A stretch of 64,000 bases of DNA, taken from NCBI RefSeq assembly GCF_964204645.1, contig NC_134032.1, positions 10,224,275-10,288,274 on the forward strand, given 5' to 3'. This DNA comes from Tubulanus polymorphus. Its lineage: Eukaryota; Nemertea; Palaeonemertea; Tubulaniformes; Tubulanidae. The stretch's first letter is position 1, and each line of letters starts with the position of its first letter. Positions 1 to 12,619 of this stretch are shown in pieces. The notes under the pieces were generated by a model. That model was not told the DNA's origin and searched no databases. It was given only the letters and a program-made list of their open reading frames with translations. Both the position numbers and the translations under genes were made by a program.

Positions 1-193
1 AAAGTCGTGTCTTCGTGAATACCCCCGAGACATCGTCGAATCATATTTCCGTAGGTACCTCCCGAAAAGATGGCTGTCTACTTTATCAAAATCATAATAC
101 CCTATAGAGAAAAGAAGTGTCCCTCTATAATTCTCCATATGACATCAATTTTCTACCCCTAGTTGTATTCTTCTTTAACCCGTTGTTTTGAAG

Positions 194-3100
194 TCATTGA
201 TGCGTTTATCGTGGCTGTGGATCATTTAGTCAAAGCTACCAAGTAAGTTATACTTCAATGCATGACACACATTGTACTACTACTACATCGGCACTTTAAG
301 AGCAAATGCTGTCAAAAAAAGAATATTGTGTAAAAGTTATTTTCAAATGTGATATATATTCACAAATATCAAATATGCAACTAGTTTGAATTTTAGTTCA
401 TCCATTACTGAGGAATTCGACTTTCAAATCGGCAATTTCGGCACGTGCTCACTGTTATTGTTTATGTTAGCAGATGCGCGTTTCTGACGTCATCTCTGAC
501 AAGCGCTCGACACACCTTACAGTCATTTCACTAGACATTTCATAGGGTATTTAATCATTTTAGAAGTGTTTTTGAATTTTGAACTCTTATCAGTTGCTAC
601 TGTTGGATATGACATGGTAAACGTATATTAGAGAGTAGCGCTATATGCAGCGAACAAACGATGTTTATTTGATCAATTATACATAGGCTACGCTCATTAA
701 CATCATAAGATGAAATAGTGCCACTGCGGGTAATATGGAGTATATATGCACGAAGTGAAGGATAAATGAATGACTAATTTAAAGCTAATTAGAGATACTT
801 TTTTCGATCAGACAGATCTCAGGTCGTTATATATAGGCTATACTTAGATTTCTTATCGTTAAGAAATCGCGGAAAGTGCAATTTGATAGCAGTTGCCCTT
901 TAAGTAGTCTCTTAATAAACATGAATGTGTTATGTATTGATAAGCCTGCATCCAATTCCACAGTTGTGAGTTAAGGTTTGATTCTACAATAAACCAATTG
1001 AGAGTGAACTCATTCTAACTCTTAAACCTTCCAGTGCCGACTAATAAATACCCAAAAGCGCTGGAGATAATTTGAAAATTTTAATGAATTCAACCCCAGT
1101 GCGTTTTAATGGACATATGTGCGCTTTAGTACATCTACACCGCAGTGCAGTGTATCATTACACCACAGTGCAATGTATCATTAGTTCGAAGATGTCTCCA
1201 TCTTTCAGTAGAGGTAAAAACTTATAAGCAATAACATTGATACACTGAGCTGCGGTTGACTGGCAAAGCCCATCGCCGATTGATACGCCGCACTATGGTG
1301 TAGATGCATTGAGAGGTTAAAGAGTCAAACATTACCCACAACCATGGAGCCGGGTCCTGCACATCTTGGGCTAATTTAATTAGATGTCTGTCTATGAAAT
1401 AGATTGTGTCTTTTCAGAGGTAAGCGAGGTATATCCGGTAAACGATTGATATTGTTCAGCAACCTCGCCGGTGAATTCGGAGACGATAAAATCGATGAAG
1501 TCATCGCCGGAATGAAAGCGGAGAATGTGGAGCTCAGCGTCATGTAAGTGTCTTATCCACATGTGACATGCGTACGCGCATTTCAGAAAATATTCAGCAT
1601 AAAAGCGAATCATATAAAAGTGTCACCTTGTAAAAGGTGGCTGCCTTTATGACCGTATGACATCATCAAGACTTGATTTCCGAACTGCCTCTGCGAAATT
1701 CCCGCGTCTCTGATTCGTAATTATACATTTTACAGCGGACCAGATTTACCGGATGCCGACGACGATGACATCGATGAGGACGGGGGTGGCGGAGGGGAAC
1801 CTAGTAACGGAACAGGTGACCACTCGAAATCTAAAACGCCTCAACAAATCGCTGGCGAGCGAATGATTCGACATATTCTAAAACAGGTCGAAGGCGACAG
1901 TTATTCGTTCAGGTAAATTCGAAATTAAAAATGGGCGGTAACCGCGGCGTTAAAGCTGACAGTAGTTTTGATAGTTGTTTTTATTTTTGTCGCAGTGAAG
2001 CGTTGCCGGCCTTAAGCTTTTTCCAGACTCGGCAAGTTAAACAGACCGCGTGGAAATGTCAACTGGACATCGCCGGCCAATTGAAAATACCTGTTTGTGC
2101 TTATACGAAGGTAACTCTATAAATTCTTCTATCACACCCTCTAGTTGTTACCCCTAAAGCCAAAGATGGCTGGCGCTTAAATCCCCCTATGACATCATTA
2201 AATTGTGAATAGGGTGCTAGAGAACTGATAATGAATAGCTGAACGACATCATCTAAAGCTTTATTTAGAAAATGGCTGCCTCATTAGATCACCTACGACG
2301 TCATCAAATTGGGCCCAAAAGACACTTGAAGAAAATATGGCTGCCCCTCTAAATCCCCAATGATATCAATAACCTTCTACAGGAATTAGCCACCTCAATA
2401 AATCCTGTAATGACACTATCATCAAATTGCTCCCCCATGAAATACCTTCTAATACTATACTGTATTCTCCCAGTCGAACACATCGTTGATATTTTCCTTT
2501 ATTTTTTTTGAAAACATTGGGGAGCGTTAACTCGGTATTTATTCCAGTAAACCCTCCTCGCCCCTTGAAATTTGCACTCACCTCGCATAATTTGATAGCC
2601 TTCCAGCTGATAATGGCCACCTCAATTGATACAATGCACTAAATCAGATGACTTCATCTAATTAACACTTGTTTGTTTCAGGTGACAGAAGCGAAAGTGA
2701 AATCGATGAAAGACGTTTACGCCAAAGACGCCGACGCCGAAATCCAGAAAGAGCGAACATTTCATTTGAACGACGAAGCAGAAACCGAGGTCGAAGCCGA
2801 CGACACGGTTCAAGGTCACCGGTACGGTTCGACGCTCGTTCCATTCTCGAAGGAAGACGCCGAAAATATGAAATACACCGCGGAGAAATGTCTGTCGGTT
2901 TTAGGATTCACAAAGTCATCGCAAGTATGTATAACGTCCGTTCCTGTCACCAGGGTTTGTCGCATAGTTTGAAATGTCTCAGATAACTCGGGAAGTCAAG
3001 GTTCCTTTACAGCCCCTTAAATCCTCCAAAAGACCTTCAAATTCCAAAATTCAATTTTGTGGGTCCAAAACCCTGAATGTTGTGGTTGTAGGAACCCTTG

Positions 3101-6100
3101 ACTTGCAATGAGTTAATTCCTTTCGAATATCTAACTCTATAGGATCAGATTTTAACCTAAAAAGATGGAATTCGGTCCTTGCCTCAACAGTTGTTACAGT
3201 AGACTCCTGTGTACTCTCAAGACAATCGCCTCGTATAATCACTTGCCCGTTCTACAAATTTTCTTACTGCAACTCATTGTTATAACAAACCATCCCTGCT
3301 CGGACTTTGCTGAAATTTTGTGTACTTTGGAAATTTTGTGTACTTTGGAGAGAATTCGTTGGTTCCACAAGATCTGAGACAAGCGGAGTCTACCTATGTA
3401 GTTTGTATCGAATTAACTCTGTAACTCACAACTGTGATGTGGGTGTTATGTTGTTCTGTACGCTTAGAAGTGCCACATAGTGGATCATCTGTGATTTTGA
3501 ATGAATTTTAAATTCTTTTTTTGTTTCTCGAAGATTCGGCGGCACCACTTTATCGGTACGAATGTGATGGTTGTTTGCGCTGATAAAGGGGACGAGGTGA
3601 GTCGTTTAATCGCTTCAAATCCCGGTTGGAAAAAATTTTTAGAATACGTGTATATTTATGTGCAACCGAACAGGTGATAATATCTAGATACGATTGAAAA
3701 CCTGATTAAACCGCGGCTACTGAATACTGCTATGTTATGAGCTTAACCCTTTCAGTGATGAAAAATTAATACCCGAAAGTGCCAGGGATAATTTGAAAGT
3801 TTTAAAAAATTCCATCCCAGTATGATGATTAACAGCATATCGCTTTAGTGCGTCTACACTGCGGTGCGGTGTATTAAAAGTAACTAGTTTGTTTGACAGG
3901 TGCTGTCATCTTTCAATACAGATTCAATACTATTCACTAATAAAATCATTGCACCTCGACGCGGTGTACTAGTGAAGTCCATCGCCGATTGATACACTGC
4001 ACTGCAGTGTTAGCACACTGAATTGGTCAGTTGATAAGTATTTTGATTAATTTTGTTTTTCGCGGAACTGCAGGTGGCCGGCGTCGCGCTCTCCGCGCTG
4101 ATACACGCGCTGTACGAGACGAGCTTCACGGCAATCGTGCGTCGGGTTTACGCGAACCGCTCGGCGCCGAAACTAGGCTTCCTCACGCCTCAAATTAAAC
4201 CCACTCGCGAGTGTCTGATTTACAGCGAACTGCCGTTCATGGAAGACGTCAGGCAATTCACGTTCGGATCGCTGCCGATCAGCGACGATATACCGGACGC
4301 CGTGAAAAAACATCAACCTTCCGGTAAGATCACTCAACCCCCTTATTACGCAGAAACTTCTAGAAAAAATTCGGGGGAAACTCAGGGAATTTGACGATTC
4401 TCATTTTACCAAAAACCTCGAAAAACTCAACGGAATTCGGATCCGAATGATGTTATCGATAGGGTGTTTCTTCTTTACCAGTATGTGATTCAATGAAAAG
4501 TTTATGAATTGCGACATTTTAAACCTAGAAATTTCTCTGATTCACTCGGGGAATTTTATGTAATCACATGGAAAAATCGGGGAAAACTTGTAGAATACGC
4601 AAATGGGCAGAAAGTGCAGGGTTCATAGCGGTGCTTGAAACTCGGGGAATAAGACTGATCACGGAGACTATGAACCCTGTAAGACATTCGAGTGTTTTAC
4701 ATTTCATGTATGCAGATAATCAGTTGTCGGCGATGGATAAATTAATCGACGAAATGGATTTAACTCAAGTCGTCGCGGACGAAGACGACGGAGAAAAAAC
4801 CGAGGCGTTCAAACCGAAATTGACGTTCAATCCGTACATACAGCGATTATATCAGGTCAGAACTTTTCAAGTGAACTGTGATCATTACCGTGGACTCGGC
4901 TCGCCTTGAGAATCTCATGGGGCAATCAGATTCTTTCCAACGTACAGGCATTCTAGGACTGACATAGCTGCTATGTCTGCCCTAGATTGCCCGTACGCTA
5001 AGCGGGGATGGGTGGTTATCACGGTGAATTGTTTACGAACGAAACCCATGATTTGATGATTAAACGATTTATTTTCGGACAGTTACGAAATTTCGACTGA
5101 ACTTTATCAGAGAGACAAAGATTTTACAAGGGAAATTGCAAAATTGTAAGTTGTTAATTCGATAGCTGATGGGATTTGTTCGTTAACTCTGAATACTTAG
5201 ATTAATATCAATCTACCACGAACCAGTCATGATGAATAATTGTAGTTCGGAAATTTGTAATCACGGGGCACATGATAATCTGAGGTAATCAACCATATGG
5301 TAAACATAGTCTCCTGTATTTTATTTACCCGTTCATTATCAACATATAAAATGTTAATGGAGAAATTTTGAAAATCTTGGAATATTTGACGGCAATGTAG
5401 TGTCTATTGGAGGTACTGATATATAAACTCTACCCCGCAGTGCAGCGTATTGCTGATATTTCATAAAATTCGATAAGTTCTTGGACAGAGTGAATGCTTT
5501 ACTGGAAAGGGTAGGGATAAGTCAGGAGATTTTCTTTTCTTTAAAAAAGTCGAGTAATAGTTGGGGAAATTTGTAAAAAAATAGCTGAAATCAAGGAGTT
5601 TGTTGAGATTGCTAGATCGCACATAAAATCAATCAGTTTCCAGCCAAGTCTTGCGTATTGGACTGCGTTAATTGATTGGATTCTTAGCAGATCAAATCAG
5701 GGAAAACAACGTGCATGTCAGGGAACAGTCAATGAAAAAGCAAGTCTGGTTAAAGTGGGCACCCTGTATATTTCAATAGACACTTGAACTAAAGAAATTA
5801 CATGAGTACACTGCACCGATGGGTACATCGAATGTAGGGTGGGTTGATTTTAGTAACACATCGCACCATGGGGCACAGGTAGATTTTGATGAAATTGTGA
5901 AGGTCTCGACGGTATATTTTCCTTGCAGTGTTTACAGCACCGCGTCGAGAACCCCGACGATCCGTTACCCGAGTTGAACCCGCTCGTCGCGAACTATCTG
6001 AAACGGCCGCAGGAAGTGACAACGAACTGCGAGCGGACGATCGACGAGATGAAGACGCTGTTTCCGCTCGAGGTCATCGTGCAGAAGAAACAGGACGAAA

Positions 6101-9068
6101 ACGTGTTTCAAAACGAGTGAGTTTCGTTCGATCCTGAATGCAGACGGTAGACTTCGCTCAAGTCGAGGTCTTTATTTGGAAAGTGAAAATCTATTCAACG
6201 TGAGAGCGACATCTGAGTTAGATAGTGCGGCAGTAGACTCTGCTCAAGTTGAGGTCTTTTTAGATTGAGTGAAAGTTTGATAGACTTGAACGCGATATTT
6301 TGGAAGTAAGATCCTTTTAAAAAACATGTATCCAACTTGAGAGTGATATCTGAGTACAGTAGCCTCAGCTCAAGTTGAGTCTTATGAGTTGTGAGTGATA
6401 TTCGAGTTGGATGCTACTGAAGACTGCTCAAGTTAGGTCATTCGACTTGAGACCGATATCCGAGTTGGATGGTACAGTGTAGCTTGAGTCAGGTCTTTTG
6501 ACTTGAGAATGATACCTCTGTTCGTTGGTACAGTAGACTCGTACACTGTTCAACTTGGATCTTTTTACCAAGTTCTTGAGAGCGATATATCTCTGTTGCA
6601 TGATTGTATGGTACAGTAGACGTATGTAATAACTTTTCGAAAATGATTTTCTATGTTATATCATTTTGTATAATTTTTACAGTCAAATGGATAATGGGCC
6701 GACTGCTAAAAAGCCGAAACTTGATAATGATGCTGATGTAATCGCTGGAAGTATGGCCGACATTCCCAAAATGAAAATTACGGAGGTACGCATTTCGAAA
6801 AGTTTACCGGAAAAATTGGGTATGCGTAACTTTGAAAATATTGTAGGGACTGTGTTTTGACTTCGAAGAAACATGACCAGACGCAGCTCATTTCAGTCCC
6901 AAACCAAATCTAATGAATTCTGACTGATCTTATAGTTCTAATAGATCTTTGTACTAAAGTCTGTATCTTAAAACCCGGTCTAAGCTATGCACACATAAAA
7001 TGGTTTTTGTTGGTGATATTTTAGGTTAGTACAGTAACTCCAGTTCAAGATTTCTTATATCCCATTGAAAATTCAGACTGTGATCTTATTAGTTTCAATA
7101 GATCTTTGAACTTAAGTCTGGATCTAAAACCCGGTCTAAGCTATGTACGTACACGTAGAATGGTTTTTGTCGATGATGTTTTAGGTCGGTACAGTCACTC
7201 CGGTTCAGGATTTCTTAAATCTCATCGGCCAGAAAGATCAGGACAATTTCACTGAAGGTAAAAAGAAATTTCTCGGCCTTTCAGCATAAAAAAAAGGTTC
7301 GGTTACTATCAGGGCTGAATTTTGTGAAAAATCTGAGCTTGAAAAGTGGTTCAATTTGAATTGTTGAGCCTGTTGAAATGAAAAACCCCGATAATATGTG
7401 TGCTTGAACTGAAAAGATGGTTTGAATCTGAATTTGTATTTACAGCCTGTAAAATGATGCAGAAACAGATCATACAAATCGTGCTATCGTCATTCGGGTC
7501 TCAGTCGTATCAGAAAGCATTTGACTGTGTGCGAGCGCTCAGAGAACAGTGCGCTAAGGTCATCGTCGTTCGTTATTTGCCTTGTCGTCGATTCTCGCGA
7601 GAAAAAAAATCGACAAATTTTTTTTGTGGAAATTTTGAAGTAATTCGTTCGTTTTTGTTTTGCAGAATTCCGAAGTCGACTTTTTCAACCGATTTCTCCG
7701 CGAAATGAAGGATACGATGGCCGACAAAAATCGCAAAGATTTCTGGGATAAAATTGTCTCTGGTGGGTGGTAGAAAATTGATCGCTTCCATTTTAGTCCA
7801 GACATTAATGCCCTTTTTCTACCTATAGGCAAAAAACGCTGAAGGCAGGGTTCGAAAAACGTTTAGCACAATATCTGTATGGTTTCGATTTGATAGAAAT
7901 TGATATTGATAAATAACAATTAAGGGTGGCTACTTACCTGGAAATCAGGGAACAGTCAGGGAAATTTCTTTTTAAAGAGTAGGGGAATTTTGTAAAATAG
8001 CTGAAAGTCTGGGAAAAATTTGTTGAGATTGCTAGATCGCGCTTAAAATCATACAGTCTCCGTCTACCGAGGTATATCTTAAGTATTTGAGTGTTTTAAT
8101 TGATTGGATTCCTAGCAGATCAAGTCAAGGAGAGAAAGCAAGTGAAATTAAAGTGGCCACCGCGCGATTAAGATTTCGGGAAAATATCAATATTTTCCAA
8201 AACAAATCTCAAAGATATTTCAACATCGTTATTGCAGATAAGCTAACGCTGATCAGTCATAGCGAATGTGCGGAGAGCAACGTTTCCGAAACCGACGCCG
8301 TGAACTTCCTCAAAGCAGACGTCGCCAAACCTGAATTGACCGAACCGGAACCGTCTGCTGACGATGCCGACGACCTTGTAAGTTCCTGAAATGAATTCAA
8401 ATGACGCATTGAATTCGATAGTCCCTTCCCCAGACTACTGTTACTATTTCAGAGTATAATTATTACTCTTTGGAGGGTTTGATTACTACGCACATAATGA
8501 AAATACAGTCAGCCCCCCGATATACCGCCAACATCGGTGCAGAACGATTTTGGCGGTATGGAGAGAGTATTTTTACTAAGTATTCGTATAGAGATGTACA
8601 TTGAGAAAACCTGATGGTCGGCGGGGGTGGTAGTATATGAAAGGGCGGTATATCGTGGGTTGACTGTACTCTCAATTTCACTATTATTTCCTGTTCATTT
8701 TCACTTAATCTATTATTTTCGATGCCAAGTTACCATCATTTGTGCCGAAAACTACTGCAAAGGGAGACACTAAGGTTAGGTAGTCTGATCAACTGTCCTC
8801 TATCTTAGATGGCTCCCATTCCCTCTTCCCTTCCTCTAAAATTCTATCCTAAGTAAAATGGCGTTTGTGTTCAAGCGTGAAAAATTGTAAGTCTCAGAAT
8901 TCAGATTTGAAGGTTACATCCAGTTCAAGAAATGCCCTGTCCATCTACTGGCATGCGAGGTCTAAGCCCTCTTCCCACCCTGAATAACAATTAAAATGAA
9001 TTTTTGATAATACATTTAATTGAAAAATTTTTGATTTTGTTTTTTTTTTCCAGTTGGATATGATGTAA
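194..9068 (+). CDS. XRCC5: XRCC5 / Ku80, 5'-truncated by the window
   Basis: Ku80 pairs with Ku70 to bind broken DNA ends in non-homologous end joining in the nucleus. Exons that join in phase: 194-242, 1418-1543, 1736-1912, 1996-2110, 2682-2924, 3534-3596, 4074-4323, 4716-4855, 5929-6116, 6683-6785, 7185-7257, 7446-7558, 7666-7762, 8238-8377, 9054-9068, about 630 codons. Recognisable Ku80 blocks in order are the end of the vWA domain ([28 protein letters not shown]), the Ku beta-barrel core ([50 protein letters not shown]), the bridge ending [21 protein letters not shown], the C-terminal PK-binding helical domain, and the tail DDADDLLDMM that matches the DNA-PKcs docking motif. The N-terminal ~130 residues lie upstream of the window. 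A possible AATAAA is at 9735-9740. The last exon is repeated at 16329-16343. Confidence 0.96.
1026..1316. mobile_element. piggyBac-like MITE, flanked by TTAA
   Basis: A 291 bp element in an XRCC5 intron has TTAA on both sides (1022-1025 and 1317-1320) and ends resembling CCCTTTCAGTGC in inverted orientation. Related copies with the same internal CACCGCAGTGCAGTGTAT words lie near 3747-4034, 24996-25287 and 28973-29253. TTAA target duplications are typical of piggyBac elements; no transposase is encoded. Confidence 0.72.
3747..4034. mobile_element. piggyBac-like MITE copy 2 (right end decayed)
   Basis: TTAA at 3743-3746 is followed by CCCTTTCAGTG and the same interior as the 1026-1316 element. 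The right end has diverged. It lies in the XRCC5 intron upstream of the exon at 4074. Confidence 0.6.
5506..5773. mobile_element. MITE of the GGTGGCCAC-ended family (hAT-like), copy in XRCC5 intron
   Basis: The interior words AGATTGCTAGATCGC, TTGATTGGATTCTTAGCAGATC and CAGGGAAAACAACGTGCATG recur at 7923-8163, 12866-13069, 20141-20344, 24604-24878, 28218-28480 and 30128-30371, all in the same orientation. Better copies end in AGGGTGGCCAC and its inverse. No coding capacity. The hAT assignment rests only on the terminal sequence type. Confidence 0.6.
6130..6620. repeat. Degenerate minisatellite in XRCC5 intron
   Basis: Six to eight diverged units of roughly 60-70 bp are built around GTAGACTCTGCTCAAGTTGA, GGTCTTTTGACTTGAGA and GCGATATCTGAGTTGGATG. 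They fill most of the intron between the exons ending 6116 and starting 6683. Confidence 0.6.
6915..7226 (+). repeat. Tandem duplication of an XRCC5 intron-exon junction (decayed pseudo-exon plus real exon)
   Basis: Two ~155 bp copies (about 6915-7068 and 7069-7226) share AACCCGGTCTAAGCTATG, AATGGTTTTTGT and the exon start. The second copy holds the real exon 7185-7257. The first keeps an acceptor-like TTTTAG and an open frame ([11 protein letters not shown] against [11 protein letters not shown]) but has no obvious donor at the matching place. Confidence 0.75.
7923..8163. mobile_element. hAT-like MITE with GGTGGCTAC/GTGGCCACC ends
   Basis: A ~240 bp copy of the family described at 5506, with recognisable inverted ends AGGGTGGCTAC and AGTGGCCACC. 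It lies in the XRCC5 intron before the exon at 8238. Confidence 0.6.
8505..8666. mobile_element. TA-flanked MITE (pogo/Tc1-like ends)
   Basis: A 162 bp element begins CAGTCAGCCCCCCGATATACC and ends GGTATATCGTGGGTTGACTG, with TA on both sides (8503-8504, 8667-8668). A related, partly decayed copy starts at 53332 with CAGTCAACCCCCGATATACC. TA target duplication and CAGT ends fit the Tc1/mariner/pogo superfamily. Confidence 0.72.
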
Positions 9069-10105
9069 GAAGAAAGTTCCAACCTTTATTCGAGTGAAAT
9101 TCAAGGCAGCATCCGAATATTCCGCGCATAAAAAAATGTTTTAGATTGTTAAACGTGTGCACATGTGTGCATGCAAGTTTATTGGACTTGGTTGTGTAGA
9201 ATCCTGAAAAAATTTAGGCCCCTACTGAAAGTTCAACAGAAAGTTTGTTGGAACTGTTTAAATTTCTTTTTACCGCAAATTCAGTTAAAGGGTGGGTGGA
9301 TCGAGCTGTCACCACTTGAGCGGTACACGTGGATGAACGAAGTTCAAATATGAAAGGATCCTTTATTTCGGACGTACGGAAAATTACATTTTGAATCTCC
9401 ACACATGCTCAGATTGCTGGATTGCAGGCTAGCAGAAAAATTTTCTTGGGCGCCCCTCAAACCCAGCCCTCTATGGTGTTGTGATAGTGGAACGAGCAGT
9501 ACCCAGTAGGGACTGAGTTCCACAGAAATCCCACAAAATCATATTAATTAGTCCTGTTTTGATATTCATTAATCTTGTAATATTCACGAAACTGGTTAGA
9601 ATATTTACCTGTATTATTCATGGCTCAATGTTAATTAAAAATGTATTAAATATTATGTTTTCTTTCATTAAAGTTTTACTTTTGTATAGATTTAGTTAAA
9701 GCGTAAGAATCATCGTACATCATTTGTATATGTGAATAAAAAATACTATGAAAAATGAGTTGAATTTTTATGCTTTTGGTTGTGAGGAGATGCAGTGCGG
9801 AGTAGGCACGGTGATGGTCAAGTTCATAATGTGGTCCATGGTTGTCTCATAATAGTACCTAGGATACTGGGGTCAAAAACCTTTTTTATCAGGCCCCTGC
9901 AGGTTGTCTGGGTCCGAGAATCTAAACCATGGGATGTAAAGCTAGGCGTACACACTAAATTTTGCAGTGTTCTACAATCGTAGTGCACTTAATTTCTTGT
10001 TGACAGTCTTGCTATGGTCCTACCGGACTTTTCGCTGCCACTACAGATTGAGAAAGTCCATATCCGTAGATTAGTGACAACCTTCCTTGACAACATACAA
10101 ACAAG

Positions 10106-10290
10106 ATGGCGACCGCAGGTAAAGTTTGGGTCGGTTCTCGACTTGTTTCTGAAATTTCTCGGGGTATTTGAATTATTTTGACGTGACATCGCCGCAATAA
10201 TTCTACTTCAAATATTTCAGGTCACAGACCCAATAGAATTCACGAGTTGTCGCAACCGAAACGAATAACGAAAGGTTTTATCGAAGACCG
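10106..10290 (+). pseudogene. Orphan THEG/SPMAP2-like exons 1-2 in unit A
   Basis: ATG exon 10106-10118 (M-A-T-A) and exon 10221-10290 (RPNRIHELSQPKR block) are identical to 17381-17393 and 17496-17565. No matching exons 3-6 lie between here and the second copy. A transcript starting here would have to run through unit B to reach exon 3 at 32498. It is either an alternative promoter and first-exon set, a dead fragment, or a product of misassembly. Confidence 0.7.
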
Positions 10291-11280
10291 GTAAGTTGAT
10301 TGAAACACTCGCTTGCCACAGCCGATCATCTTTCTTTAAATTACTTTCGCCGTAATTTTGCAGCCCAGTGGTTCTACTAAACTTCGCCTTTTTCCACTTC
10401 TGCTGTTATAATGTCACAGCATCAATAGTGTCGACAGTCAATAATGTCTCAAATATTTTTGGGCATTTTGGTTGCGCTACCGATATTAGTTGCCCATTTT
10501 CTAGGTTTATAGGCCTATCAACATTTAGAAAAAATAGTGCCTGAATGATTGATTACAATTTTGAAAAAATGGAGGCCTGGTGGTGGGTAAGTTGCATCCT
10601 ATCGGAGGGACCAGGCCAGATAGAAGACCAGTTTTCTTTCAGTTCCGCTGACTTGCACTTAGGCCTAGGCCCTATAGGCCTATAATAGAACTATCTGTAC
10701 TCGTTTTGGGTATTAAACAAATCTTCAGAAATTACATGAAGTCCTGCAAATGCAGAGCGCAATTTTTTTTACGACATGATCTGTACAAATCTGAAAGATC
10801 CAACTTTTTATAGTAGAAATATTAACGGTTCTCGCTTAAACCTATAGCGTATAGATTACTAATTCAACTGTATAAATATGTAATCAGGGATTATTCGTAG
10901 TCGTAATTCAATTATTGGTGTCTTGACACCCGACTGACAATAATACAATAACAGCGCTTATAATGACCAGTGTTTGACCAGTACTTGACCCTGAGACAAA
11001 TATTGAATCTAACATACGATTAACATACAGTATTGTATTCATTCACCGTTAGATCACGGACTCTAGTAGGCCTATAAACCCGTTTGAGACTCCCCTGTTA
11101 ATAAATACAGTAAGGATTAAATTTTTGTGGCTCGAAAATACTTCTGCGGCTCTTCGCGTAGGAAACAATAGTTTTAATTAGACGAGAAGATACACAATAT
11201 CCGTGTATGATGATAACGAGAGAAATCCCACAATAACGAAGCCAAGATTGAAAAATTCTATATCAGAATGATAGTATATA

Positions 11281-11335
11281 AGGAGCGACGAGTTTCGGCT
11301 AGCAACTGTTAGCCATCATCAGGCATACTGAAGTT
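11281..11335 (-). ncRNA. Hammerhead-ribozyme-like motif (unit A)
   Basis: On the minus strand CTGATGA (11322-11316) is followed by a 5 bp stem GGCTA/TAGCC, then GAAAC-TC-GTC. A 2 bp stem III (AC/GT) would place a GUC cleavage triplet before a possible stem I (AGTAT/ATACT plus GC/GC). An extra U between CUGAUGA and stem II departs from the canonical core. Minimal hammerheads of this kind are known from Penelope-like elements. An identical copy is at 18556-18610 and a relative is near 59240-59310. Confidence 0.4.
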
Positions 11336-11647
11336 TTACTTGTTTTAAGGAAATGATACCTCGTTTCTCATCTCAATCGGCCAGGTCATTTTGTGAACTG
11401 CTATAGAATTTGTAATCAGTACATTTCTATAGTGCTAATTGCTCGGTCTGTTATGGTTAGCTTGATCGTGATTTCAAAAAAAGTTATCTTCTTTATCTTC
11501 TTGTCATCTAGATAAACAAGCCAACCTATGATAAGGCTTACAAGACACATTGACATTTACAAGTACAACAAACATGTGATAAACCGGTACGACTAATTCC
11601 GATTGGATTAAATTGAATTAAGATGAATTATTAGGAATTGCGAAGTT

Positions 11648-11884
11648 TCATTGCCGCTGATATGAATCCGAAAACACTAGAGTTACAACACGACTATTAC
11701 TTAATAGAATTTTGATTTCATCGATATTTGACAAAAGATAGATGTCTAGTCCTAAAATAGCATTGATCTTAGAAAAAAGGTCATTATGTAGATCAACGTA
11801 TTTGAGACAAATGCACACGAAATGTACCTCTGTTTCAACTTCATTCGATGTACATGCAACACATATTCTTTGTTCAATTGGCAA
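11648..11884 (-). pseudogene. Non-LTR retrotransposon C-terminal fragment (unit A)
   Basis: The 78-codon frame has the pattern R-x-C-x2-C...E-x-HF-x3-C-x2-Y-x2-L, typical of the zinc-knuckle tail downstream of reverse transcriptase in LINEs. No reverse transcriptase motifs lie upstream of it, where the (TA)n tract begins. It sits inside ~830 bp (about 11480-12307) that is absent from the matching place beside TIMP C. The identical copy is at 18923-19159. Confidence 0.5.
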
Positions 11885-11889
11885 TATAG

Positions 11890-11891
<2 letters not shown>

Positions 11892-11968
<77 letters not shown>
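11892..11968. repeat. (TA)n microsatellite, unit A
   Basis: About 38 uninterrupted TA units directly adjoin the LINE fragment. The tract has the same length in unit B (19167-19243). Confidence 0.97.
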
Positions 11969-11975
<7 letters not shown>

Positions 11976-12619
11976 CTCGAAATTAATAAATGCTTCCTCT
12001 AAGCCGTTAATGATAAAATTGAATTATATTAACAGACTTGAGAACATGGAACTATGTTATGCACGTAAGCCTACCAATATAGAACAGAAAAGTGCCTCGA
12101 ACAAACTACCGATAATCGCTGCTACATGAAAATTACCGATTTAAACCAGTTAATTATGGCCCCCAAATGCTTGGAAAACGTATCTAAGCACCTATGAATG
12201 TAAAATTTTTCTGGGAGAGTGCCCCCAGACCCCCCGTTCTTGATATGAGCTCGAGCCTTCGGCGCTCGTGCCACCATGCTTTAATTTCGAACCAGCGAGA
12301 ACACTGCGGGTATATAAGAGGTTGGCTGGGTGAAATTTAAAGCTCCACAGAATGAAAAGCGAGGTATCAATTTCTTTAGCCAAAGGGTTTTCTTGGCGGT
12401 GCATCCTCCTTTAGGTGACGCCTCAGCTGAATCTGAACGTAGGCCATGAATTCGACCACCGGAAACGATAACGATTGACAAGCACCTAACGATATAATTT
12501 CGAATCGAAAAAACTCAGTTATTCGAAAGAATCCTTTTTATTTTTGCGGCGGAGTTATAGAATAACGCGTTACATGCCTATATCTCATTGACCGGCCACA
12601 GGGAGGGCGCGTTTGATGA

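Noticed and set aside
1-193. Possible further XRCC5 exon at the window start
   Set aside because: No stretch matches the expected Ku80 segment in any frame; it reads as intron with a copy of the intronic repeat.
11742-12002. 86-codon frame with Tyr-Ile repeats
   Set aside because: Translation of the (TA)n microsatellite.
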